Of a stretch of 64,000 nt of DNA, positions 25,198 through 36,948 are shown in pieces. The stretch lies in contig JARFIW010001346.1 in the NCBI GenBank assembly GCA_036346225.1, positions 1 to 64,000 on the forward strand, given 5' to 3'. This stretch comes from Platerodrilus igneus. Taxonomy: Eukaryota; Arthropoda; Insecta; Coleoptera; Lycidae. The notes beneath the pieces were generated by a model. That model saw only the letters and a program-made list of their open reading frames with translations, did not search any database and was not told the DNA's origin. Every line of letters starts with the position of its first letter. Position 1 is the first letter of the stretch. A program made the position numbers and the translations under genes.

Positions 25198-25781
25198 GTA
25201 ACGCTTTAAAATTGTGTTGTTATAAACTATGAAACTATGAATATTGGGTGATGTATGAGAGTGAATTTTAAAGGTATTGTGCATTATTTTGCGTATTGAA
25301 TATAATACGTATAACTAACTTTATTATGGTATTTAAATAGAAATTTGAAGGTGTATTTAAAGCTTATTAACTTTCCATGAGGAAGTTAAATTTTGTAAAG
25401 AGTACATGGGTTTGTTTTTGCTGTTTATTGTAAGAGTATGCGAAGTATAAGGGCATACATTATTTATAATTAACTGGGTTATCATAAGCTCACCATACTC
25501 CAGAGTTTACGTAGATTTAAAATAAATTGAAAAAGAGAACGAGAAATAAAACATTATTCAGAGCCCATTTACTCCGGGTATACTCTATGTGTTTGATAAT
25601 TTAAATTAAAATACAGGACATTGCAAAATAGAATTTATGGAGGTGTAACTTGATCACTGAAATGTGGATAATATTGAATATTATTTGTAAATAGTGATAA
25701 ATAAAAGATTGTATGATTGTTGTATTTTGTGGTTTTATTGAGAGTGTGCGTGAACGATGCAAAGCATAATAGTAAATCTAG

Positions 25782-25859
25782 GTGCCCAATAGGAGGTCCA
25801 ACTGAGCTAGCCGGAAGCAGTTGAAGAAAGCAATTCAACCGAGAAAGAGAGGAATCTGG
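25782..25859 (+). ncRNA. Candidate non-coding exon
   Basis: A purine-rich block with acceptor-like AAATCTAG on the left and a strong donor CTGG|GTAAGA on the right. Composition is similar to the block at 25075-25197. No conserved product. Confidence 0.2.
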
Positions 25860-25973
25860 GTAAGAAATTAATTTTTGAAAATTTTTCTATTATGTGCAAT
25901 TTTCGAGTTTTGAAAATTTAATAAAATTTTCGAATATATTTTTGTTGGTGAGGCTATTACCCGAGAACCACGG

Positions 25974-25975
<2 letters not shown>

Positions 25976-26010
<35 letters not shown>
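25976..26010. repeat. (TA)n microsatellite
   Basis: About 17 TA dinucleotides. Confidence 0.97.
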
Positions 26011-26013
<3 letters not shown>

Positions 26014-28099
26014 TCCTCCTACAAAAGAAATTTTTTCAAAAATCTACCACTCTAGTATCCCTCAAACTATTTCCAGTTCAAATCCTACGTTAAAGGTTCT
26101 TTGTCAATTTATCAAGTCCATAAAAATTAAGAAAATAAAAGTATAAAAGTGAAATGGCAAAAGTAAATCAGTTTTCCGTCCAAAAGAAACAATACTGTGA
26201 GTGCGGCTGAAGACAAAAAGTCGTGAAGCGTCCTTCTTTACTCCATAAGGAAACTAAACACCCACGGGGTCAAGCTCTTTATCCCTGTTGCGGGATTGCT
26301 AAAATATTACCACTCGAGAAATGGAGCAATACTACATCTCCCAACCAAGTAATATCCTGACCATCTGGGCAGAATTTACGATTAGACGATTTGGTCAGAA
26401 AGTGCAAAAATAGATTTCAGCGACCACTGTCTCGATTCCTCTATATCACTTCATCTCTAATTAAAAAATCCCTCATTAAATTAACCGATCTGGGATCTAA
26501 CATTAAGACCCCTAGTATTTCTAACATGAGAAACTGTCGCGATGGCAATGGGTTGAACTGTTACCGTCACCCTTGGTAAAGCGGCAAACCCAAAGTCCAC
26601 GCTAAAATTGACTGGGGTAAGATCTAGCAAAACTGAAAAGTGGTAAGAATATAGGGAATTGAAGAAAAAAAATTGTTTTGGAAAGTGGAGGATAGAGTAT
26701 AGAAACAAGTTTTGTCAAAAAATAGAAACAAAGGCATGTCTAGTCACGCAAATAATACTAACAGATGTCGGTTAGAACCTCTTTTTTCAGGGGAGGACTG
26801 AGGGTGAACAGCCAAGGAAAGTTACTGTTCTTCGTTTATTACTCGAAAAATTGAGCGATTTGGTCTCTCTATGAGTGAATGATAGCGCGCTTAGGAGTAA
26901 AGTACATTCAAAACCAGGTGGCAACGAGGTGAAAAGGTAAAAACGTGATGTCAAGCTTAATCTGTGCAGCCTGTTAAGTAAGTATTTAAAGAAAAAATTC
27001 TTATTACAAAAATAAAAAACTAGCCAAAGTTATCGACTTACTTTCACTAAGAAAAATATTTCCCCAAAATTAAAATAAATTAAGTAAATTATCGTGCTAA
27101 CCTGTGTTTCGACTTAAATCGTTTTTAATCTAAATCATTGTTTTAATTTTTAATACAAGTTCTCTTTGGTTTCAAAACTTTTCCTGTGCCAAATCCTTCG
27201 GGATTGATCTATATCATTACTACTTCACATACCTTTATCAAACTTTATCAACAATTATCATTAATCGTAGCGTCTGAGAGCAAAATATTTTCCCCCCAAA
27301 ACTTATTATTGACTCAGCAACTAGCTTTATGCTATCCTACGTCATAATTATATTTTCCCGAAGTATCCTCAATCTGATAACTGTCAAGCCATTAATTTTT
27401 TTCACCAAGTCCTAATACGTAATTCATAAATCAATTCGGTTTATAAAAAGTCTACATTACACATAAATTTCCATTTGATCAAAACATTTTCTCGTTTTTT
27501 CTAATAGCAATCAGTCAATGTAAGTTTTAAAACCTATCGGGGTAAATTTTCAAAAAATTTTTACAAAAAATTACTTTTTCTCAGCAATAGCTAGAATTAG
27601 GTAAATTAGCATTGGCCTTAAAACCTCAACTACACGTAGCACCAGTTGTATGCTAAATTGCATTGTATTAAGCTTTCGTGTAGACCTTGACAATTTTGCA
27701 AGAAATTACCCGTTTAATGGCCGAACTTATAAATACACGCACTGCGATATTTTGTACCATTTTAATTTTGAACATATCAGTATTAACAACTTAAAAACAT
27801 AGTTCCTGGTGTCTAAATTTTGTGCTTGATTTTGTGATTGTTGGCCAATGAAAATATTTTAAAAGTAAGTATATTTTATGAAAGTTCTCTCTTTTTGGCG
27901 GTTAAAATGTTACTACAATGCAGATGGCGTGTTTTAGATTTGTTGATGGACCATATTCTAAGTTTAGATCATCACTATGTCTTCAGTCCTAGAACTGCTT
28001 GGACGCGTACCTCCATTGTTTTCTATTCTGAGCTAACCAACACATTTTCCTGTAATTCCTACAGCCTACACTTTTCACCATCTGTGTGCAATAGCCCAA

Positions 28100-30560
28100 T
28101 CTAGGTCTACTTCTACCTCTCTATTTTCCCTCTGCACCTAACATATGATATGATATTCCCTAATCCCTTAGTATCTTATCTCTCCCATCCTTTACCGTTT
28201 TCTACATATTTCTTTCTTCCCCTACCATTTCTAGTACCTCTTGGTTCTTAATTTTGTCTGTCCATGATATCTTCAACATACGTCTGTAGCACCGCATTTC
28301 AAAGGATTTTATCTTTTTTCTTGTCTACGTTTCAAAGCCGTACAGTGTTGTGATCCACGCATATGTTTTCAGCAGTCTTTTCCTTGTTTCTATATTTGTT
28401 ATCTTTGAACATAGTAGTTACTTTTCTTGTTAAATGTAACACGATCCTGTGATAGACTTTGTTTTGATTTCTTTTGCGCTTTTCCCGTCTGGTGTTATTT
28501 GGCTTTCTAGGTAGCAGAAATCCTTAACCTCTTGTAAGTTCTAGTTTACTATTTGTATTCTGGTTTTTGACTTATTTACACCTCCTTTACATACTAGTAT
28601 TTTAGTTTTATTTTTGTTAATTTTCATACCATATCTCTCTGTTAGTAGTACTGTTTTCATTTCATTAAAAGCAGCCTCTAGTTCTTCCTTGGTAGATGCT
28701 AATACCGCTACATAATTTGCTAATATAAGCAAATCATTCGTTTCTCCCTGTATAGTAATTTCAAATGTTTTTCTACATTTGACAGTATTCATTGCCTCTT
28801 CGATATGCAAGCTAAAAATTAAGGTGGATAGGGCACATCCCTGTTTCACCCCTTTTCTAATATTTACTTCATACGTTCCTACTCTAATTCTATTACAGCT
28901 GTTTGCCATTTGTATAAGCTACGTATTATCCATCAATCCCTATAACTAATTCCAATATTTTTGAGTATTTCGAACAGTTTCCACCATTTTACATTTCGAA
29001 TGCTTTTTTCAGATCCCCAAACCCTATATACACGCTTTCTGGTTAGGCGAAGTAATTTTTCTCCTGTCTCTATTGTTTCCTCCATTAACGCCGGTCTTTC
29101 CCTGTTTCGCTTAAACCCAAATTTGTCTTCTCCTAGTAATTTTTTCAGCTCATTTTTCCTTACGTCTTCGTACAATTCTAGTTAATATCTTTTACACGTG
29201 TGCTATCAAACTTTTTGTTCGAAAATTTTCAGATCTTTCCGCACCTTTCTTTTTTGGTATAGTGAATATTGTGTTACGTTTATAACCTTTGGGATATCTC
29301 GCCCGTTACATATCTACATGTTACAAATTGGAAAAGGCTATCTGTTACTGCTTGTCCAGTGGCTTTTGGAGTTTCTGGTTGCATCTTATCTATACCCGGT
29401 TCATTATTATTTTTCAGACCATTTAAAACTAACTTATACCCATCTCTATGCCTGATTCTCGTTCTAATGTTTTCAGTTCCGGTCGTGGATATAAATTCTT
29501 TATATATTTCTGCCATCTGACCACTTTCTCTAATGATACTTCTCGCGCTTCTTATATTTTTGCTCTATACGGTTTTATAGACCTAAAATTCATTCTAGTT
29601 ATGATTCGTCTATCTTTCCTATTTCCGTCTTAGTACCTCTTTACACTTTTCATCAATCTATTGTTCTTTAACTTTCCTGCATTTGGAAATAATTTTCCAT
29701 TTAATGGCGCTGTATCTGTTTTCCAGCTTCGTCTGGTTTGTTTTTGTATTTTTACCTTTCTTCTATTAAATTCAGAATATCCTATGTTGTGGTTAGTGTC
29801 GTTTCTGGAAAGCTTCTACAGTCTTTTACCTGATTCCTAAACCATTTTCGAACAAGAATGTAATCTATTTGATATCTCCCTATGTCTTCTGGCATTCTCC
29901 ACGTGTATCGTCTTCTAACATGGTGTTGAAATAATGTGTTCGTGATGGTTAAGTTGTTTTAGTTGAACAATTCTATCGGCCTATTTCCCCTCTTGGTTCT
30001 CATGCCTAATCTAAATAAACATATTACCGCACCCTCTTAACCCTCGCCTACTCCTGTTATTATTAAAGTTTCATATTCTATTACGGATCTTAGTATATCT
30101 TCGATATCTTTATAAATTGCTTCTATCTCGTCCTCACTGTAGCTAAAGAAAGGCATGTATACTTGTATTATTACTGTGTTTACTGGTTTAGGTTCTAATC
30201 TAACCATGGGTACTCTTTCTTTCTTTTGTAAGTAGTTTTCTACACAGCGTCCTATCCTTCTCCCGATAGCTGTTCCCACACCTGAATTTTCTTCCTCTGT
30301 TTCTCTTTTAATTACCCTAAAATGTTCGCTCCACAAATCCCTCGCCTCTGGCCACCGAGCTGCGCTAATCCCTACTATGTCTAATGCTAACCTATCCATT
30401 TAATTTTTCAGATTCTCAAGATTAGTACTTACTTCATGCTTCTAACATTCCATGCCCGACTCTCAGAATGTTCTCGGCGTTCTTTTAAATTTGCCGATCA
30501 CATCCTCCGAAGTAGTCCCCTTTCGGAGATCCGTATCGGGGACTACTTTATCTCCGGAAT
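28100..30560 (-). pseudogene. RTE-type LINE copy (endonuclease and RT), minus strand
   Basis: Read leftwards from about 30560: a 5' leader related to that of the plus-strand RTE copy (the GGAGAT/CGGAG region near 30515), then an AP-like endonuclease with LDIVGISAARWPEARDLW (near 30380), later NNLTITNTLFQHH and RRYTWRMPEDIGRYQIDYIL (near 29900-29850). Then RT pieces: KNELKKLLGEDKFGFKRNRE (29160-29100), RKGVKQGCALSTLIFSLHIEE (near 28855) and the palm region. The catalytic FADD box is replaced by LANYVA near 28720, so this copy is dead even apart from its frame breaks. The three-prime end near 28100 is approximate. Confidence 0.85.
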
Positions 30561-31470
30561 TCTTTACACCAGAGTATGCCATCACTAACAATAAAAACAT
30601 TTTCAGTACGCTACGTTTACATGATAGAAGAAAAAATACGTGGATACCTTAATATGACGCGAAAAAAGCCGTGTTTTTTTATTACCCGTCAATTTTCTTT
30701 TTCTGTTGTCTATAAGCTGTCACAAACCTTTATTAAAATTTTTTGCCTCAAAAAGTTAAAGCTCCCTCTATGGTAAAAATTAATGTACTCATATATTGCA
30801 TTGGAACTTGAAAAATATCAAAAGGGGAGTGAGTTATTATTATAGAATTTAAAATTTGTTTTTCAAATAACACTATCTGTTATGGTTTGGGACTGATTTA
30901 GTATTAAAACTTTCACTTGTTTAATACGAGGATACAAAGCTGAACTGTTCGTTGTACTCTATTTGTCTCCAAGCAAAAAATTAAAACGTGGATGTTGTAA
31001 AACTGGTTCTTTATATTTTCATATTCCTTGGCGCCCAGCAGGTACAACATTATTTATGAAAAGTAAATAAATTAATAAATTATCATTTTCCAAAGGGGTT
31101 AGATCCGTAAGTATAGAAAACTTTGTCTACTAGCAGATAGTTTTTTACTAAGACCTCCGTCTGTTCGTCAGTGAGTAATCTGGGATTTAGCTCTTTGTTA
31201 TTAGATAACCTTACGGCGTATCCGGAATTTCTATAAATTTTACAAGCAAATCATTCAAGGGGCACATCTGCTGTAAAATGTGAAGAAAATCTATGCAAAG
31301 ACTTGCTCCAGAGCTAATTAGTCATTTCAGTTTGGTGTTCGCATATCAACTGGCTTTCAAAGTTTGCAAGGATTTCGTTTCTTATATGAAAACCCTTTTT
31401 AAACGCAATACATTTTTGCAGTGTTTTATACGAAGCGTAGAAGGGACATATTATTTAGCAAATTATTTTT
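30561..31470. other. Non-coding stretch, nothing recognised
   Basis: AT-rich. A minus-strand open patch near 31230-31090 reads KELNPRLLTDEQTEVLVKNY, which looks protein-like, but I cannot assign a family. It may be a decayed capsid or gag fragment. Confidence 0.35.
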
Positions 31471-31477
31471 GATTTAT

Positions 31478-31576
31478 TTCCGAGGTACTATCTCAGAATT
31501 AATTATTATTTCCGAGTTACTATCTCGAAGTTAAATCGACCGTATTAATTCCGAGATACTATCTCAGAATTAATCC
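31478..31576. repeat. Three tandem near-palindromes (CCGAGATACTATCTCAGAAT)
   Basis: The unit CCGAGNTACTATCTC occurs at about 31480, 31511 and 31550, each followed or preceded by GAATTAAT or close variants. The third is almost a perfect palindrome, ATTAATTCCGAGATAC paired with TATCTCAGAATTAAT. It lies about 300-400 bases upstream of the RTE leader. Confidence 0.7.
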
Positions 31577-31896
31577 TGTGATTGGTTAATAGTGTCAATT
31601 GCGACAAATGATTGAATCCGTAAAGCTACCACAAGATATGATGTAGACACACCGTGACATTCAAATAAATGAGCCTGACCCTAATTGTGATTTGTCTATT
31701 ATATTTTGAACATTGTTGATTTGATAAGTGTACTGATTAGGTGAATTAATATTATATGTTGTTTAGAAAAGGAAGATGTTCGTAATTCGTCGTATCATTT
31801 TTTAGTGTATGTTGAAAGTTATTTTGTTGTTCTGTTATTGCGTGGTATATGTACATATAGGTAAATATGTACATAATAGCTTTGAATCTCCCTATA

Positions 31897-34715
31897 GAGG
31901 GGATAAAGAATACTACTATAGTAAGCCTGCTTATCGTAAAAGGCGATTAAAAGGCGCAGCAAGGGGCAGCAGCCTTGCTGGCTAAAAGATATTGGAGGAG
32001 GGTCGGTTGGTCTCGGGCGATCCTAAATAATTTACAAGCTTGTTGGGGGTTGGCCGTGACGGATACGGCTTTCTGCTAAAATCTTTAAAAACTGCGTTGT
32101 GGAAAGATGTGGGAGCCTACCACAATATTTCCCAGGTGTGCGTGGCCTAAAACACGAAATACATATGATGGAGAGCTCACAAGTAAAATTTTTGTCCGGA
32201 GGTAAAATACTCCCTCATTCGGATCTCCGGGAGGGGGTACTTGGGGCTCGTCATCGTAAGAATATAAAACAACAGTTCGATTTAGTGATAGGGACCTGGA
32301 ATGTAAGGTCATTACTTAGAGTAGATAAGTTAACGAATTTATTAGTCGAAATGAGAAAGGAAAAGCTAGACATTTTAGGTATTAGTGAGGTGAGATGGCC
32401 AGATAGTAATGACTTTTGGAAAGATAATTATAGAATAATTACAACTTCTTCAACTAATGGACGGGCAGGGGTAGGAATAGTGTTAGGTAAAAGATTAGGG
32501 CATAAAGTTAAAGAGTACTTACAATTTAGTGACATAGTGACATAGATAGCGATAATAACTTAGTTAAAATGAAGTGTAAACTAAAATTCAAAAAATTGAG
32601 AAAGGGTAAAAGAGAAGGATGGGATCTAGGTAAGCTTAATGATAGTAGGGTAAAAGAGGAATATAAACAAGTATTAGATAATAAGAGCAAAGAGATAGCT
32701 GTAGGAGGGAACGTAGGAAACAGATGGAAAGAAATAAAACTGACTGTACATGATACAGCAACACAGACTATAGGTAAGAAAAAAATAGAAGCGAGAAAAC
32801 CCTGGGTAACAAAGGAGATATTAGATTTAATAGAGAATAGAAGAAAGCTTAAACCTTTCAGAGAAGGGGATAGTGAAAGTAAGCATAAATATAATACAGT
32901 TAGAAATAAGACAGTACGTGAGTGTAAAAAAGCTAGAAATAAATGGATGGAGGAGAATTGTAAGGGAATACAAGATGATTTGAGAGTAGGTAAGACAGAC
33001 AGGGCTTACAGGACAGTTAAAAAGTTTTTTGGGGAAGATAGGAAAAAATATAATGGTATTAGAGACGAGAATAATGAGCTTCTAATAAATAAAGTTGAGG
33101 TAGCAGATAGATGGAAAAGATATTTAGAAGATTTATATAAGGGAGACGATATGGATGAGTTAGAGAACGACCAAGAAGAGGATGTAGAAATAGGGTTCTC
33201 ATTATTAAGAGAGGAATTTGATAGAGCTGTTTGGAATCTTAAACTAAACAAAGCGCCAGGGATAGACGATATTCCCGCAGAATTAATAAAATATGCAAGT
33301 CAGAAAACTTTAGATAGATTATATGAACTAGTAAAATTAATATATGACACAGGTGAGGTTCCAATAGATTTCGAAAAAAATATTATTATCCCAATCCCAA
33401 AAAAGTCAGGAGCTGATAGGTGTGAGAATTTTAGAACAGTTAGTTTAACTTCTCATGCTTCCAAAATACTAACAATAATAATTAAAAATAGAGTAGAAGC
33501 TTTGACTGAGAATTATTTAGGCGAAGACCAATATGGTTTTCGTAAAGACAGAGGGACTAGAGAACCGATACTAATGATTAGGGTAATTATCGAAAAAGGT
33601 TACAAAAAATAAAAGACTCATTTCGCGTTTGTAGATTTAGAAAAGCATTTGATAGGGTTAATTGGATTGTTATGTTCAGGGTTTTGCAAAAATAGGAATC
33701 TCTCATAGGGATAGAAAAATTATTTACAGTCTATATAAAACCAAAGTGTAGTAATTAGATTTGATGAAATAGAAAAGGAAGCTAAGATTAGAAATGGTGT
33801 TAGACAGGGTTGTATACTGTCTCCCTTGATTTTTAATGTTTATATTGAGGAAGCTTTAAACTTAGCTAGAGAGAGAAAAGAGATAGGTATTAGTGTACAG
33901 GGACAGAAAGTAGACATTTTACGTTTTGCAGATGATATAGCCATTATGGCAGAGTCTAGAAAAGAGTTAGGAGAGTTTTTAAATATTTTAGATGAGATAC
34001 TACAGAGTATCTATAGTATGAGAATTAACTCAGTAAAGCCAAAGATAATGACAAGTGAGTTAGAGCCTAGTTCTAATCCAAAATTAAAAATAGGTAATAC
34101 CGAGTTAGAGGAGGTAGATGAATTTTGCTATTTAGGTAGTATAATTACAAAGGATAGACGTAGCAGAAGGGATATAGTAGCTAGAATGGCTCAGGCTAGA
34201 AAAATGTTTTTAAAAAAGAAAAACTTACTAATAGCTAATAGTATTAGTTTAGATAATAGAAAAAGTTTTTTAAAGTCGTACGTATGGAGCGTTCTACTAT
34301 ACGGTAGTGAGACTTGAACAATTAAAGAAGTAGATAAGAAAAAGATAGAAGCTTTTGAAACTGGGTGTTATAGGAGAATGTTAAAAATTAGCTGGACAGA
34401 TAGAGTAACAAACGAGGAAGTTTATAGAAGGATAGGTGAGGAACCCTGTATGTGGAAACAATTGAAGGTCAGGAGAGATAGAATGATAGGGCACCAGTTA
34501 AGACATGAGGGACTATTTAGTAAAGTCTTAGATTATAGACTACCAAATAAAAATAGAGTAGGAAAGCCTATACAAAGCTATATTAGTCAAATTATTAGAG
34601 ATTTAGGTTGTGAAGGGTATGCAGACCTTTTTAGACTAGCTCAGAATAGACAAGAATTTAGAGCTGCGTCAAACCGACTTTAAGTAAGTTCGAAAACAAA
34701 ACAAAAAAAATAAAA
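31897..34715 (+). pseudogene. RTE-type LINE (truncated endonuclease, near-complete RT)
   Basis: The leader begins near 31897. The endonuclease start at 32250-32545 shows VIGTWNVRSLL and LDILGISEVRWPDSNDFW, but the C-terminal half with the catalytic Asp/His region is missing (jump at 32545-32569). The RT ORF at 32569-33612 has LNKAPGIDDIPAELIKYA, NIIIPIPKKSGADRCENFRT and LGEDQYGFRKDRGT. After frame changes near 33612-33800 come GVRQGCILSPLIFNVYIEE (near 33800) and the intact catalytic LRFADDIAIMAES (near 33925), then EFCYLGSIITKD and the C-terminal domain (34378-34683). A stop at 34315-34317 splits the tail. The 3' end is A-rich (34690-34715). Internally deleted but the least decayed LINE in the window. 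Confidence 0.92.
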
Positions 34716-34944
34716 ATCAGGTAACTAAATGTCACCATGACATAACTCACAATTAGGTAGCGGTCTGGCATGTTGGCAGCGATTCGTTGCTTAAGCCTTA
34801 CCATAACATATAATTTAACACTTCTCCTTTTTGAAGCGGATAACCAGGTTATATTTCATTTCCTTATAAATGGTAATCATGTAAACATGCTAGAGTTCTT
34901 TAACAACCATCAGGTTGCTAATATCTATGTAGAGCCAGGTGGAT
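34716..34944. other. Unique spacer between two RTE 3' ends
   Basis: About 230 bases with no similarity to RTE that separate the main element's tail from a second copy of the same tail. Confidence 0.5.
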
Positions 34945-35115
34945 AGGAAAAAGATAGAAGGATATAGGAAGACCTAGACCAAACTATATTAGTCAAATTA
35001 TTAGAAATTTAGGTTGTGAAGGGTATGTAGAGCTTTTTAGATTAGCACAAAATGAAAAAGAAGTTAGAGCTACGTCAAACCGACCTTAAGTAAGGTCGAA
35101 AACAAAATAATGATG
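34945..35115 (+). mobile_element. Second RTE 3' terminal fragment
   Basis: Repeats the last part of the RTE ORF and its 3' end (NYISQIIRNLGCEGYVELFRLA, ending near RATSNRP then AAGTAAGGTCGAAAACAAAA), matching 34570-34705 with about 85-90 percent identity by eye. It is either an older RTE into which the main copy inserted, or a 3' fragment of an independent insertion. Confidence 0.85.
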
Positions 35116-35286
35116 AGTTTTGAATCCCCTAGTAATTGAAAACGTAGTAGTATACATATCTTATCAGCTGTATTTGTAACTAGTTTTACACTTAAAAATC
35201 TAAGTATGTATTTTGAACTGTTTCTTAAAGTACATTTTCAATTTCAAACTGTCATGCTAATTTATACCGTTCAATATTTTTCAGGA

Positions 35287-36948
35287 ATGGATACAATAGA
35301 AAAGCTAGTAATGAAGTACTTCAATCTTGGTTTCGAGCAAAAGGAAATTATAACTTTCATCGAAAAAGTTCATAACATTCGAATGCATCCGAAAAAGCTA
35401 AAACGCATTTTGAAGAAACTAAGTTTATACAGACGTAAAAACTTTTCACGTATGTCAAATGTCATTAATTTCATACATCAGATGGTTAAATCTGGTCAGA
35501 TGCATGGATATCGATGGATACATCTAAAATGCATTCAGCATGGCATTGTAGTAACTCTCACCCACTGTGCGTGAAATCATGAAGCTTTTGGACCCATAGG
35601 GAGTATCAATTAGAAAACGAAAAAGGCTTAGACGAAGGCAATACACAAACAGCGGTTCTAATTCAATATCGCATATAGATTCATACGATAAGCTTAAACC
35701 TTATGAAACTTGCATAAACGGTGCAATTGATGGTTTTTCAAGACGAATCATTTGGTTATCAGCAGGGTGCAGTTCCAGTGATCCCAAGGTTATAGCTGGA
35801 TATTATGTAAATGCCATGAAACTTTTTGGAGGCTGTCCAACCACAATTCGAAGTGATATGGGTACTGAAAATGAAACAGTAGAAAAAATACAAACTGTTT
35901 TAAGAAACTTATTTGGCAGAAATGAAATCCATAAGCCATCATATATTTACGGGAAGAGTACTACTAATCAGAGAATAAAATCTTGGTGCTCTATTTTTCG
36001 AAAACAGAACGCACAGTATTGAATTAAAATATTTGAGATTATAAAACATGAAGGACACTTCAATGTTTATTATACAACAGACCCTTGGAAATTGAACTTC
36101 CTGAATACAAAATTAGTTTATAAATTTTCAGAATTTAATTTACTTATTTATACCTACTGAGTAATGTAAATACTGCTTGTATGTTTGTTGTGGTTGCTTA
36201 TATATATTCATTTCTTTGGGAATGAAACCACATAGATTTTAATTGTATAATTATTGACATTTCAATCCATGACCTAGAATCTTTGTCAAAATAATAAGTT
36301 TCATTTCTACTAGGTAATGCTTAAAAAGTGACTAGGTATAGTGTGGTAGAAAGAAAATCTTAATCCATTTGGCGAATACCAGTGGCTTATAAACTGAAAC
36401 GGCATTTTGCTTATTTTGATATTTTGCTGTCTCCGTTGATCCATTTACCTACAGTGCAAAATTGATTTGCCATTGTCAAATATGTTGCTGTTGTAACTGC
36501 GAAACTGGTATTCAGGCTCTCACTACGGTTTATGATCTGTATTTGATCATTCGACCCCTCCCCCTCTTTGCCGATCAAAGTGTGAAAATGACATACAATT
36601 TTTGTTCTGTTTCAGAATGAGCTGGATGAAATTGTTTTCGAATGGAATACACATAAAATACAAGGTACTAAAAACTGCTTAAGACCTGTAGGTCGACCAA
36701 TCCTGATGTTTGAAGCTCCAGACTTTTACGGTGGACGTATTTGTTTGATTAATATTTCACCAAACATAATAAGTTGTTTTTCTGAAGAATGCACATTTTG
36801 CAATCGTTGTGATGAAGATATCGCAAACATGTGTAAAAATATCATGGCATAAAACGACTACAATCGTGCAAATAATAATGATCCGTATGAAGCAGTCAAA
36901 CTTTACCTTAACATTCGGACTGAGGTGTACACTATCTTACAATCTTGA
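35287..36948 (+). pseudogene. Integrase core-domain gene or pseudogene with intron
   Basis: Exon-like parts of the rve-type integrase-core family found as multi-copy genes in many animals. The N-terminal helical domain starts at ATG 35287 (MDTIEKLVMKYFNLGFEQKE) just after an acceptor-like TTTTTCAG. The core at 35640-36020 has SHIDSYDKLKPYETCINGAI, DGFSRRIIW, TTIRSDMGTEN and YGKSTTNQRIKSW. The C-terminal exon follows an acceptor TTCTGTTTCAG at 36616: NELDEIVFEWNTHKIQ, LRPVGRPILMFEAPDFYGG, CNRCDEDI, ending at 36948. An in-frame TAG (35599-35601), frame changes near 35545-35580 and a stop near 36020 argue for a pseudogene. The position expected for the catalytic Glu is Lys (NQRIK). Confidence 0.75.

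Larger units (their letters stand above)
23941..28100. other. Long non-coding stretch
   Basis: No protein family recognised. 24180-24870 is less AT-rich and ends in TATAATAAAAGCCC followed by a CTTGTAAGTA splice-donor-like site near 24867. Two purine-rich blocks downstream have splice-like borders (listed separately). The open frames at 26391-26708 and 27838-28104 show no domain. Confidence 0.4.

Noticed and set aside
26391..26708. ORFs on both strands as a host gene
   Set aside because: They overlap each other, have no recognisable domain, and no splice or codon-bias support was seen.
27725..27790. TATAAATA and TCAGTA as a core promoter
   Set aside because: The spacing (about 49 bases) is too long for a TATA-to-initiator pair and no gene follows.
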